From assembly GCF_001419765.1 (NCBI RefSeq), contig NZ_LIRK01000341.1, positions 1 through 37,304 of the forward strand: a DNA stretch of 37,304 bases, in the 5' to 3' direction. Under the pieces are notes generated by a model that ran no database searches, was not told where the DNA came from, and worked only from the letters and a program-made list of their open reading frames with translations. The stretch is from Streptomyces torulosus (GTDB lineage Bacteria; Actinomycetota; Actinomycetes; Streptomycetales; Streptomycetaceae). The translations under genes and the position numbers were made by a program. How positions within the stretch are numbered: the stretch's first letter is position 1; each line of letters opens with the position of its first letter. Shown here piece after piece: positions 1 to 7,563 of the stretch.

Positions 1-1552
1 ACCGTTTCGGATCAATAGCCGGTGGAGCCCGATTCGTGGCCGCACGCCACGAAGGAGGCGCGGCGACCATGGCCGATGCCTACGCGCGCATGTCGGGCGA
101 GGTCGCTGTGCTGTCGCTGCACCAAGGCTGCGGTTACACCAACGCGCTCACCGGGATCACCGAAGCGGCCAAGACCCGGACCCCACTGCTGGTGCTGACC
201 GCCGAGGCGAACGACCCGGCCTCCAATTTCTTCATCGACCAGCCTGGGCTCGCCGCCGGTCGGCGCCGTGCCGCTGCGGGTGGGTTCGCCGCGGTCGGCA
301 CTGCGGGATGTGGCCCGAGCGTTAGCCATCTGCTCACAGCAGCGGCGGACCGTGGTGCTCAACGTCCCGATCGACACCCAGGAGCTGGAGCTGCCGCCAC
401 AAGAGTGCGGCAAGATACCGGCTGCGGTCGAGGCGCCCCAGCCGGCCCCCGGACCGCTGGAGGCGTTCGGCCGGCTGCTCAGTGAGGCATCGCGGCCGGT
501 GTTCATCGTCGGCCGCGGTGGACGGTCTCCCGGTGCGGGCGAGGCGGTCCGTGAACTCGGGAACCAGGCCGGGGCGCTGCTGGCCACGTCGGCGGTGAGT
601 CGTGGCCTGTTCCACGACGATCCCTGGAGTATCGATGTCTCGGGGGTTCGCCTCGCCACTGACCGTGGAGCTGATTTCGCGGGCTGACCTGCTCGTCGCG
701 TTCGGGTGCGCGCTGAACATGTGGACGACGCGTCATGGAGCACTGATCGGAGCCGACACACGCTTGGTCCAGGTGGATCTGGACCCGGCGGCGATCGGTC
801 GGCACCGCGGCGTCGACCTCGGGCTGTGGGGCGGAGTCGCGCAAACCGCCCGCGCGGCCACCGACCTGCTGCGGTCCGGCGGGTCGGAGCCGCGGGTCGG
901 CTACCGGCGGCCGGAGATCGGCGACCGCATCCGCACGAGTCTGAGCTGGAACCAGCTTCCGCTCGACGATGCCTCCACCGAGGACCGCATCGATCCGCGC
1001 ACACTATCGTCGAATCTCAACCAGCTGCTGCCGGCCGAGCGGACCGTGTCGGTGGACTCCGGCAACTTCCTCGGGTACCCCAGCATGTACCTCGACCTGC
1101 CGGACGAATACGGGTTCTGTTTCACCCAGGCGTTCCAGTCGGTCGGACTGGGCCTGGCGACCGCCATCGGCACCGCGCTGACCCAGCCCGGCCTCCTCCC
1201 CGTCGCGGCCCTCGGCGACGGTGGGTTCCTGATGGGACTGTCCGAACTGGAAACGGCGGTGCGCCTCGGACTCCCCCTGCTGGTCGTCGTCCACAACGAC
1301 GCGATGTACGGCGCGGAGGTGCACCACTTCGGATCCGGAACGGCGGGCCTGGACAACGTCACCTTCCCTGAGAGTGATCTCGCCGTGCTGGCACGGGGAC
1401 ACGGCTGCGAGGGCCTGACCGTGCGATCGGCCGACGATCTCTCTGCCGTCAAGGCCTGGCTATCCTCTTCTCCCCGGCGACCGCTGGTGATCGACGCCAA
1501 GATCACCTCGGACGGCGGGGCCTGGTGGCTGCAGGAGGCCTTCGGGCACTGA
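1..1552 (+). pseudogene. Thiamine-diphosphate-dependent enzyme (acetolactate synthase/decarboxylase type), 5'-partial and twice frameshifted
   Basis: The frame is open from the left edge, so the true start lies outside the window. Family marks are the N-terminal RHEGGAATMADAYAR block, a central domain (VFIVGRGG), and a C-terminal ThDP-binding segment beginning GDGGFLMGLSE and closing with HND, followed by a natural stop. The reading frame changes twice: by +1 near 252-262 (…DQPGLAA into VGAVPLRV…) and by +1 in the G run at 642-646 (…SIDVSG into FASPLTVEL…). Removing one base at each place restores a continuous protein. Such enzymes cleave or join 2-oxo acids, and an arylpyruvate or benzoylformate substrate would suit the catabolic context, but nothing in the sequence fixes it. 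It is either a pseudogene or a gene with two base-call errors. It precedes the LuxR gene by 92 nt. Confidence 0.8.
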
Positions 1553-1644
1553 GTGGAATGACTGCCGCTTCGGCTACGTCCGTCATATTTGGACTATAGA
1601 GTGGAACGGGCGTGACCCGGCCGACCTCGGGAGGAGCACGGACG

Positions 1645-2457
1645 ATGACGGGTATCGACTGGCGCGAAGTGGCCCGGTTCGGCGAGCTCGCCTGCGGATC
1701 ACTGCAACCGGTCACGGTGCAGCGGCGGACGCTCCCCGAACTGGTCCGCCTGCTGCGCTGCGACTCGGGGGCGATCCACCTGATCGACCGCCGTTACCGG
1801 GGCCGGATGGCGACCGTCACCGGCGCGCCGGTGCAGATGCTCCTCGAGTTCGAGACCATCGCAGGGCCGACGAACCCGTACTTCGAGCGGTCGAGCACGT
1901 CGCGGTTCCCAGTGCACGACGCGTTGCTGCACGGGCGCCCCGCCGACCACCTGCGCTCACCGGTGGGGCGGGTCCTGGCCGGCTACGGTTTCGAGCACTG
2001 CCTTTTCGCGCTGCTCGTCGCCCAGGGGCGGCCCGTCGGCACGGCGACCCTGGCCCGGCGGGCCGGGCGTCCCCGGTTCACCCCCCAGGAGCAGGACCTG
2101 GCGCACCGGCTGTCCAGGTTTCTCTCGATCGGCCTGTCGAACGCGGCTGCGTACGACCAGTGCGCACCAGGGGCGGTGATCATGGGGCGCTTCGGGCCGG
2201 ACCACGACGTCGACACCGTCGATCTGTCGGGGACGGCGCGGGCCGGCACCGCGCCGTCCCCCGGTGCCCACGGGACGCTAACCGAGCGGGAGCGCGAGGT
2301 TCTCGCGCTCGCCACGGACGGCTTGATCAACGCGGAGATCGCCGCCGAACTCGGCATCGCGGTGAACACGGTCAAGCAGCACCTGCGGCACGCCTTCCAC
2401 AAGCTCGGCGTGCGCTCGCGGCTCGAAGCCCTGCGCTACCTACAGCAGCACACCTGA
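1645..2457 (+). CDS. LuxR-family transcriptional regulator with GAF-like sensor domain
   Basis: A 270-aa protein. The C-terminus (about residues 211-268) is a GerE/LuxR helix-turn-helix: it opens LTEREREVLALATDG, continues NAEIAAELGIAVNTVKQHL and ends KLGVRSRLEALRYL. The first 170 residues resemble a GAF-type sensory fold (…CDSGAIHLIDRR…, …LFALLVAQGRPVGTATLAR…), the usual layout of stand-alone actinobacterial LuxR regulators that bind a small ligand. ATG 1645 is preferred over an in-frame GTG at 1612 because GGAGGAG lies 8 nt before the ATG. It sits between the broken ThDP enzyme gene and the convergent LLM monooxygenase, so it may control either; the target and ligand are unknown. Confidence 0.85.
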   Translation: MTGIDWREVARFGELACGSLQPVTVQRRTLPELVRLLRCDSGAIHLIDRRYRGRMATVTGAPVQMLLEFETIAGPTNPYFERSSTSRFPVHDALLHGRPADHLRSPVGRVLAGYGFEHCLFALLVAQGRPVGTATLARRAGRPRFTPQEQDLAHRLSRFLSIGLSNAAAYDQCAPGAVIMGRFGPDHDVDTVDLSGTARAGTAPSPGAHGTLTEREREVLALATDGLINAEIAAELGIAVNTVKQHLRHAFHKLGVRSRLEALRYLQQHT

Positions 2458-2478
2458 CAAGCTCCGGAACGAACGCCG

Positions 2479-2511
2479 CTGTTGAAAGGAACGTCCCGTT
2501 GCTTTCAACAG
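2479..2511. terminator. Bidirectional hairpin terminator between convergent genes
   Basis: A perfect 10-bp inverted repeat, ctgttgaaag / ctttcaacag, with a 13-nt loop lies in the 72-nt gap between the ends of the LuxR gene (+) and the LLM monooxygenase gene (-). Its position suits termination from both sides. There is no long T tract. Confidence 0.65.
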
Positions 2512-2529
2512 GGATCCTCGGCCGCCCCG

Positions 2530-3702
2530 TCACACCGGGGTGGCCGGCGCTCGCAGGCCGGCCTCCTCGAGCCGGGGCAGCACTTCGCTGGCGAACTTCT
2601 CCAGCCCGTTCTCGTAGTCCAGCCAAATCAGCATCAGACCGTCGACGCCGGCTTCGGACAGCTCCGACATACGGTGCGCGATGTCGCTGGCCGATCCCAC
2701 CAGCGGGTAGCCGCCGTATCCGGCCTTGAACTCGTACGACATTTCCGCCATCTTCTCCGGAGGCATCGTCTTGGCGTTCGGAATGTTGGCCTCGATCAGG
2801 TCCGCGACGGCGATATCGTCGCCCTGTGTCACGATGTAGTCCTGTGCGTACGCCTCAGCTTCGGCGGTGGTGTCCTTCTGGACGACGTAAGCAGAAAGCC
2901 ATATCTGGATCTCCTTGCCGAACTTCTGCCGCGCCTCTTCGCGATATTCGGCGACCCTGGCCTTGACCGCCCGGGGATCCGGATCGTCGGGAATGGTGAA
3001 AGCCACCTCGGCGTGCTGGGCGGCGAACTGGCGGCCACGCGGCGAACCACCGGCGTTCAACAGAACCGGACGCGACTGCAAGGGGCGAGGCTGCGAGAGG
3101 GCGTTCTTGACGTCGAAGTGCGCGTTCTTCAGGTCGAAACTCGAATCCGCCGACCAGAGCCGGTCGAACACTTCCATCCACTCGTCGGCGTAACCGTAGC
3201 GGTCGTTGTGCTCCTGCATCTCGACGCCAAACAGATCGAACTCGGGCGGAAACCAGCCGCAGACCAGGTTCATCCCGGCGCGACCGTTGGAGATGATGTC
3301 GACCGTCGCTTCGGCCTTGGCGACGAAGGCCGGATTGAGCAGAGAAATCGGGATCGTGCTGATGATGCTGATCCGCTCGGTGATCGCGGCGATCGCACCC
3401 GCCCAGGTGAAAGTCTCCATGAAATCACCCGAGTAGTGCCCGTCACCACCGAAAGCGCGCCAGCGTGACGCCGACACGAATCCTTCGATGCCCAACTGGT
3501 CCGCCCTCTTGGCCAATCGGGTGATAGCGCCCCAGTCACCGGAGAACCGGTCAGGATGATGCGTGAAAGAAGCACCTGTGCCGTTCACGCCGAAGATGCT
3601 CAGCTTGAGCTTGTTGGCCGAGTCCCGAATGGGGTTCGACTTGACGGTGTTGTCGTTCACGGTGACCACATTTCTCATATCGGAGATATCAAGCTTTGTC
3701 AT
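2530..3702 (-). CDS. LLM-class flavin-dependent monooxygenase (RutA/SsuD-like)
   Basis: A 390-aa protein of the bacterial-luciferase-like TIM-barrel family, close in layout to pyrimidine monooxygenase RutA and alkanesulfonate/sulfone monooxygenases. Recognisable blocks are KLSIFGVNGTGASFTHHPDR at the N-terminus, the mid-N-terminal block GRAGMNLVCGW, RPVLLNAGGSPRGRQFAAQHAEVAF, and LVGSASDIAHRMSELSEAGVDG followed by a C-terminal DYENGLEKFASEVLPRL. These enzymes use reduced FMN made by a partner reductase, and two reductase genes start divergently 286 nt away. ATG 3702 begins MTKLDISDM; the frame stays open upstream but without family similarity, and a weak GGGA precedes this ATG. A palindrome 53 nt upstream may be its operator. 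The substrate cannot be read from the sequence. Confidence 0.85.
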   Translation of the reverse strand: MTKLDISDMRNVVTVNDNTVKSNPIRDSANKLKLSIFGVNGTGASFTHHPDRFSGDWGAITRLAKRADQLGIEGFVSASRWRAFGGDGHYSGDFMETFTWAGAIAAITERISIISTIPISLLNPAFVAKAEATVDIISNGRAGMNLVCGWFPPEFDLFGVEMQEHNDRYGYADEWMEVFDRLWSADSSFDLKNAHFDVKNALSQPRPLQSRPVLLNAGGSPRGRQFAAQHAEVAFTIPDDPDPRAVKARVAEYREEARQKFGKEIQIWLSAYVVQKDTTAEAEAYAQDYIVTQGDDIAVADLIEANIPNAKTMPPEKMAEMSYEFKAGYGGYPLVGSASDIAHRMSELSEAGVDGLMLIWLDYENGLEKFASEVLPRLEEAGLRAPATPV

Positions 3703-3754
3703 TTCCCGATCGCAGCTGATTAAGAGTATCGGCGCACGAACACCGGTCAGGCCA

Positions 3755-3770
3755 TAACACTCAGGTGTTA
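3755..3770. promoter_or_regulatory. Candidate operator upstream of LLM monooxygenase
   Basis: The palindrome TAACAC-TCAG-GTGTTA (6-bp perfect arms, 4-nt centre) lies in the 286-nt divergent intergenic region between the LLM monooxygenase (start 3702, -) and the FMN reductase (start 3989, +). It stands out in an AT-richer patch and has the size of a GntR/TetR/MarR-type site. No regulator can be assigned. Confidence 0.4.
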
Positions 3771-3988
3771 ATCGGCGCCCATCGCTTTGTTGACGGAACT
3801 GCGAACAGCGCGCTAACGTGACGGCGAATCCACGCCAAGACGTGGCCCGCACCATGAGCTGGTGCGGGGCTGTACGAGCCAGAAGACCTCGTACCAGCTG
3901 CAGGCAGATCGTCACCGCAACTCATCCCCTGGGCCGCTGCCGTGACGACCGTCGAAGCCGAGGTCCTCCGGGGCCGAACGGAGCAGCT

Positions 3989-4507
3989 ATGAGAACCACC
4001 ATCGTCGTCGGAAATCCGAAGCCCGCTTCGCGTACCCGGCAGGTCGCCGAAGCATTGCTCGATCGTCTGGTGAAGGACGACGCGGACCGGCACGTCATCG
4101 ACCTGGCCGAGTACTCCGCGCAGATCTTCGAGTGGCCGTCCGAGGTGATGTCGGCGCTGAACGAGCGCGTCGCCGGCAGCGATCTTGTGGTGATCGCGAG
4201 CCCGACTTACAAGGCCACCTACACCGGGTTGCTGAAGGCATTCCTGGACCGTTATGCCGCAGGAGCGTTGACCGGGGTGACGGCGATCCCGGTGATGACC
4301 GGTGCCGACCTCGGCCACTCGATGGGCGTCGACACCCACCTCGCCCCACTGCTCACCGAGCTCGGCGCCGTGGTGCCGGGACGCGGATGGTACTTCGTGA
4401 CCTCGTCAATGGACCGCCTGGACACGCTTGCTGACGAAGCCGCCGCACGCTACGCCCAGACGATCGGGCAGATCGCCCGCCTGGCCGAGGGGGCGATGAT
4501 CCCGTGA
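3989..4507 (+). CDS. NAD(P)H-dependent FMN reductase (SsuE-like)
   Basis: A 172-aa flavodoxin-fold reductase. The N-terminus MRTTIVVGNPKPASRTRQVA gives the phosphate-binding loop. The family's central motif is seen as VVIASPTYKATYTGLLKAFLDR, and then comes GVTAIPVMTGADLGHS. It supplies reduced FMN to a monooxygenase, most simply the divergent LLM enzyme. ATG 3989 follows a CGGAG box by about 5 nt; the open frame further upstream has no family similarity. The gene overlaps the next flavin reductase by 4 nt (GTGA), so the two are translationally coupled. Two reductases of unrelated folds in one unit is slightly unusual. Confidence 0.85.
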   Translation: MRTTIVVGNPKPASRTRQVAEALLDRLVKDDADRHVIDLAEYSAQIFEWPSEVMSALNERVAGSDLVVIASPTYKATYTGLLKAFLDRYAAGALTGVTAIPVMTGADLGHSMGVDTHLAPLLTELGAVVPGRGWYFVTSSMDRLDTLADEAAARYAQTIGQIARLAEGAMIP

Positions 4508-5010
4508 CCGGCGCCATCGACCCTCGCGCGTACCGCGACGCACTGGGACGCTACGCCTCCGGTGTCGTGGTGATCGGCGCGACCGCGGCTGACGGACAGC
4601 GTCTCGGGTTCACCTGCCAGTCGTTCCACAGCGTATCCCTGGACCCGCCGCTCATTTCGATCAGCGTCGCCCAGACCTCGACCACCTATCCAATGATCCG
4701 GGAAACCGGGCGGTTCGCCGTATCCGTGCTGGGCGACAACCACCACAAGGTCGCCTCCGCTTTCGCCCGGAAGGGCATCGATCGCTGGGGCGGAGTGGCG
4801 CACACCGGCACCGGGACGGGTAACCCCGTCCTCACTGAGAGCCTGATGTGGCTCGACTGTGAGATCGATGCCGAGCACGAGGCGGGCGACCACCACATCG
4901 TCGTCGGCCGGGTATTGGAGATGAGCCAGTTGGAGGCGCACCGTGGCGAGCCGCTGCTGTTCTACCGCGGCGGATTTCACGGCATCGCCTCACTACCCGC
5001 CACCGGATGA
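4504..5010 (+). CDS. Flavin reductase family protein (FMN-binding split-barrel)
   Basis: A 168-aa protein of the flavin reductase/DIM6-NTAB family, the small component of two-component monooxygenases. Visible blocks are GVVVIGATAADGQRLGFTCQ, FHSVSLDPPLISISVAQTST, the nicotinamide/flavin segment FAVSVLGDNHHKVASAFARK, GDHHIVVGRVLEM and the terminal PLLFYRGGFHGI. The GTG start overlaps the TGA of the preceding FMN reductase. With the LLM enzyme it would form a complete monooxygenase system. It is intact. Beyond its stop the sequence soon enters an IS1380-type left end. Confidence 0.85.
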   Translation: MTGAIDPRAYRDALGRYASGVVVIGATAADGQRLGFTCQSFHSVSLDPPLISISVAQTSTTYPMIRETGRFAVSVLGDNHHKVASAFARKGIDRWGGVAHTGTGTGNPVLTESLMWLDCEIDAEHEAGDHHIVVGRVLEMSQLEAHRGEPLLFYRGGFHGIASLPATG

Positions 5011-5128
5011 GCCTACAGTGACCGGCGAGTTGGTAGGTGGTTGTCAGTGGCTAGCAAGAGTCCCCACGGGCGGCCAGTTGACCTCATGTATTCAGCTGAA
5101 CCCTTGAGCTGACGCCCCGACAGCAGAA

Positions 5129-5193
5129 GGGTGCCTCCGACCTGCGATGATCTGGACTTCCTAGATCAAAACCGTCGCAGAGAAGAGGCACCC
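5129..5193. repeat. IS1380-type left-end structure: 9-bp inverted repeat enclosing GACCTGCGATGAT
   Basis: gggtgcctc (5129-5137) and gaggcaccc (5185-5193) are perfect inverted copies around a 47-nt loop containing GACCTGCGATGAT (5139-5151). The same layout with different arms occurs at 6713-6781 next to the second IS1380-type fragment, including the identical 13-mer. It is taken as the terminal/subterminal structure of an IS1380-family element. The 118 nt before it, back to the flavin reductase stop, hold nothing recognisable. Confidence 0.6.
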
Positions 5194-5198
5194 AACAG

Positions 5199-5492
5199 GT
5201 GCAGGCTACCGAATGGGATCACCGGCTCGCCGTGCGGGCCAACGGCAAGAACCTGACCGGCCACGCGGGCGTGGTGCTTGCGGAAGGTCGCCGATCGTGT
5301 GGGACTTGCCACCGAGCTGAGTGCGGCGTTGCCGAAGGACGCCGGGCCGGGCTGGCGGGATCGGGGCACGGCGCTGGTCCAGCTGGTCTGCGCGATCGTG
5401 ATCGGCGCGAGGAATGTCCTGGAGGCTGAGCAACTCCAGTACCACTGGCGGCCGGTGTTCCCACGTCCCGTCTCCGACAGCACCCTGCGCGG
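5199..5492 (+). pseudogene. IS1380-family transposase, N-terminal fragment with a frameshift
   Basis: The fragment begins MQATEWDHRLAVRANG, continues LTGHAGVVL, then in another frame from about 5278 reads RKVADRVGLATELSAALP, ARNVLEAEQLQYHWRPVF and SDSTLRG. This is the N-terminal region of IS1380-type transposases. It stops abruptly near 5492, where it abuts a reverse-strand regulator fragment, so the catalytic domain is gone. The frameshift near 5274-5280 and the truncation make it non-functional. Confidence 0.7.
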
Positions 5493-5665
5493 CCCTCCGG
5501 GATGGCGCCGCCGATCCAGCGGGCGATGCGGGACTGGTCGTAGCGCAGGAGTTCAGTTGCACCGTTCTCCGCGGCAACAGCCCGGAAGCGAGCGGCCAGT
5601 TGCCGCTGCGACACGCCCCATTCCTGGATGACGGCTTCCAGCCGGGTGTTGCGTGTGCGCCCCAT
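5493..5665 (-). pseudogene. XRE/HTH regulator, N-terminal fragment
   Basis: From ATG 5665 (-) the frame reads MGRTRNTRLEAVIQEWGVSQ, then RQLAARFRAVAAENG, LLRYDQSRIARWIGGAIPEG. This is the N-terminal HTH region of a regulator common in Streptomyces, often paired with an ATP-binding protein gene. It ends near residue 58 at the junction with the IS1380 fragment; the open frame beyond that is not regulator sequence. It is divergent from the ATPase gene at 5875, matching the usual pairing. Probably inactivated by the IS event. Confidence 0.6.
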
Positions 5666-5874
5666 GGGTGTGCGCCCCCGTCCCCGAAACGATCTTGCAT
5701 CACGTGCATCGCTTTGCCGAGCCTGCCTGCATTCCCACCGGCCCTGGCACGCGGTTGTCTCGTGAAGACGATATTCCTCCAACACCCAGGCGGCGTACCG
5801 GAATCGGCCACGTCATGCCCACGAGCTCGGACGGTGACCGGAATTGGCCCCTGCGGGGCCGGGAAGGGCAGCTG

Positions 5875-6408
5875 ATGAACGTGCAGTACCCGATGGGCGG
5901 CCTTCGTGGGGTGCGCACCATTTCGGTGGTGCGCGGCGGCCGGGAAGCGATCGCCCCTCCGTCCGAAAGTGACAGCACGCCGACCTGTCGGACCCGTGAC
6001 TTCCAGATGGTGATCGAGATCCCTGCGCAGGCGGAGGCCGTCGCCGGAGCGCGTCATCAGCTCGGCACGCTGCTCCAGCGCTCCGGGCTGTCCGAATGCG
6101 CTGACACGGTCATGCTCGTCACCCAGGAGCTGATGGTGAACGCCATGGTCCACGGGTGCGGAAGCAAGCCGGCGCTCCGATTCTCCGTACGGGCTACGCA
6201 TGGGCACGGATGTTTGCGGGTGGAGGTGGAGGACGCCTCGATCGAGCAGCCTCATCCGCGGCCGCCGTCCGCGGGTGAGGAGGGCGGCCGCGGGTTGCAC
6301 CTGGTCGATTCCCTGGTCACGCGATGGGGAACGGACAGCTCCGCGCCGGGGCCGGGCAAGACGGTCTGGTTCGAGCTGGACCTGGCTGCCGAGGAGGCCG
6401 CGTCGTGA
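5875..6408 (+). CDS. ATP-binding protein, RsbW/SpoIIAB-like serine-kinase-fold (HATPase_c_2)
   Basis: A 177-aa GHKL-fold protein. The N box is VTQELMVNAMVHG, the G1 box VEVEDAS, and the G2 box GGRGLHLVDSLVTRWG; the C-terminus KTVWFELDL closes the fold. Such proteins in Streptomyces act as anti-sigma or anti-anti-sigma switch kinases and are often encoded beside an XRE regulator, here present only as a divergent fragment. ATG 5875 is chosen because GGGAAGGG lies about 7 nt upstream and the homology begins shortly after; an in-frame upstream ATG (5815) is possible. It is the only intact non-IS gene in the IS-rich stretch 5011-9405 and has no evident link to the catabolic genes. Confidence 0.8.
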   Translation: MNVQYPMGGLRGVRTISVVRGGREAIAPPSESDSTPTCRTRDFQMVIEIPAQAEAVAGARHQLGTLLQRSGLSECADTVMLVTQELMVNAMVHGCGSKPALRFSVRATHGHGCLRVEVEDASIEQPHPRPPSAGEEGGRGLHLVDSLVTRWGTDSSAPGPGKTVWFELDLAAEEAAS

Positions 6409-6409
6409 G

Positions 6410-6708
6410 TCCCCTCCGCCTCGGCCGTCGCCCGGCCTCCTGTCTCGGGAGTCGGTGCGCCGTCCGACAGCACCATCGACAACGTCTCCTCCGCAGCGGC
6501 GACCACCGACCGGGGAGTGACGGAGGGGGATGGCCGCCGGATGCGCGCCGCCGCTGTTGTCGGCCGCCTCGATGCGGACCTGGGCGGCCAGAGCGGGCAG
6601 GCCGACCCGTTCGGCGAGCGCGACCAGCGGAAGCAGCCCCGCATCCGCGATCAGAGTCGGCTCATCGAAGAGTGCGGAGACATGGACGGCGGCATGGGAA
6701 GATTGCAT
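6410..6708 (-). pseudogene. IS1380-family transposase, N-terminal fragment (second copy, different subtype)
   Basis: From ATG 6708 (-) the frame reads MQSSHAAVHVSALFDEPTLI, ADAGLLPLVALAERVGLPAL, then ADNSGGA, the typical IS1380-type N-terminus. It continues in another frame as SVVAAAEETLSMVLSDGAPT and is lost near the stop codon of the ATPase gene at 6408. The frameshift near 6520-6535 and the truncation make it a remnant. It differs from the fragment at 5199, so two distinct IS1380-type elements once flanked the ATPase gene. Confidence 0.65.
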
Positions 6709-6712
6709 CTCG

Positions 6713-6781
6713 GAAGAGCCTTGTCATCGTGCGTGCCGGAAGCCTCAAGAACTCCCATCATCGCAGGTCACAAGGCTCTTC
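6713..6781. repeat. IS1380-type terminal structure with 12-bp inverted repeat
   Basis: gaagagccttgt (6713-6724) and acaaggctcttc (6770-6781) are perfect inverted copies. Between them, read on the minus strand, is GACCTGCGATGAT (6757-6769), identical to the 13-mer at 5139-5151. The structure lies just upstream of the transposase start at 6708, the same arrangement as at the first IS1380 end. It is probably the element's end plus a leader hairpin. Confidence 0.6.
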
Positions 6782-6830
6782 CTCGTTCCCGGAGAAGTTG
6801 TCCACAGACGTCAGCCCGGTGGATCCGGGC

Positions 6831-6875
6831 TCAGACACCGCCCACCCAACAACGTGACAGCGCCGATCCGAGGTT
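6831..6875. repeat. 45-bp sequence repeated in inverse orientation at 33764-33808 (IS6 tip plus 11-bp flank)
   Basis: The 45 bases are an exact reverse complement of 33764-33808. Of these, 6831-6864 correspond to the first 34 bp of the IS6-family element at 33775 (terminus ggcgctgtcacgttg, read on the minus strand), and 6865-6875 to the 11 bp just outside it. Here the flank is part of the regulator gene fragment at 6865-6940, so this is the tip of a second IS6 copy inserted in that gene. The rest of the copy has been lost; 6782-6830 holds nothing recognisable. Confidence 0.8.
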
Positions 6876-6940
6876 TGGAACATGCCTTGCTCGGCCATCC
6901 GGTGCCGCAGCTGCCACCGGTAGCCCATCTTCTTGATCAC
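6865..6940 (-). pseudogene. Small HTH regulator (recombinase-associated type), N-terminal fragment cut by an IS6 end
   Basis: From GTG 6940 (-) the frame reads VIKKMGYRWQLRHRMAEQGM, then FQTSD, the start of a small Cro/C1-type HTH protein of the kind usually found with site-specific recombinase genes in Streptomyces islands. The coding sequence is interrupted at 6864 by an IS6-family terminus. Only 25 codons remain. At its upstream side it abuts a decayed transposase. It marks a former integration-type locus; no recombinase gene is visible here. Confidence 0.5.
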
Positions 6941-6949
6941 GGTGGGAGC

Positions 6950-7563
6950 TCGGCGTTGGTGTGCTCGACGCAGATCCGGGCCGAGCACTGGCGGCGCCTG
7001 GCCTCCTGTCAGATGTACTTGTCACCGTCGCACGCCTCGTCCGCGGGCTTCTTCGGCGGTGCACTGACCTGGTCGGGGAACTCCTTGGCCAGCCCCTGGT
7101 ACCGGAGTCGACCTGGGCCCTGACCGTGGGATGGTGCGGAACTGCTCGGCGATGCCCTCGGTGCGCAAGGCGGTCTGTTCGTGCATGCGGCCCTGGCCGC
7201 CGCTGAACGTGGTGGTCTCGATGGTGTTCTGCCTGCGCTCGACGGAGACGAACGCCCGGTGGCCCGGGCGTCCCGCCTGAGGGCGGCGGACCTGGGTCTC
7301 GCCCCGTCCATCCGCAACTCGACGCCCGCGGCCTCGGCATGGGCGAAGACGTCCTCCAGGGTCTTCAGCCGCAGTCCCACCCGGTCGGGTACGGCGAACC
7401 CGCGGGCCGCGAGGAGCGGACGGACCTGCCGGACGGCCTCGGAGACGGTGGAACGGTCCACGGCGAAGAGTTCGGCGAGGACCGCGTGCGGCAACTGGTG
7501 GCGCAAAAGGACCAGGGTGACCAGCAGCCGGTCGGAAAAGACCAGCTTCGGCTTGAGCCCTAG
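6950..7563 (-). pseudogene. IS5-superfamily (DDE_Tnp_4-type) transposase, C-terminal remnant
   Basis: Reading from 7563 on the minus strand: LKPKLVFSDRLLVTLVLLRH, AVLAELFAVDRSTVSEAVRQ, RPLLAARGFAVPDRVGLRLK, then with frame changes GETQVRRPQAGRPGHRAFVS, MHEQTALRTEGIAEQF, GLAKEFPDQVSAPPKKP and QEARRRQCSARICVEHTNAE. The order matches a DDE transposase carrying a Helix-turn-helix_4 domain. At least three frame breaks, an internal deletion after GQGR and an in-frame stop after DGDKYI show decay. The N-terminal part of the same gene lies at 8990-9168, separated by an IS701 insertion. Confidence 0.75.
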
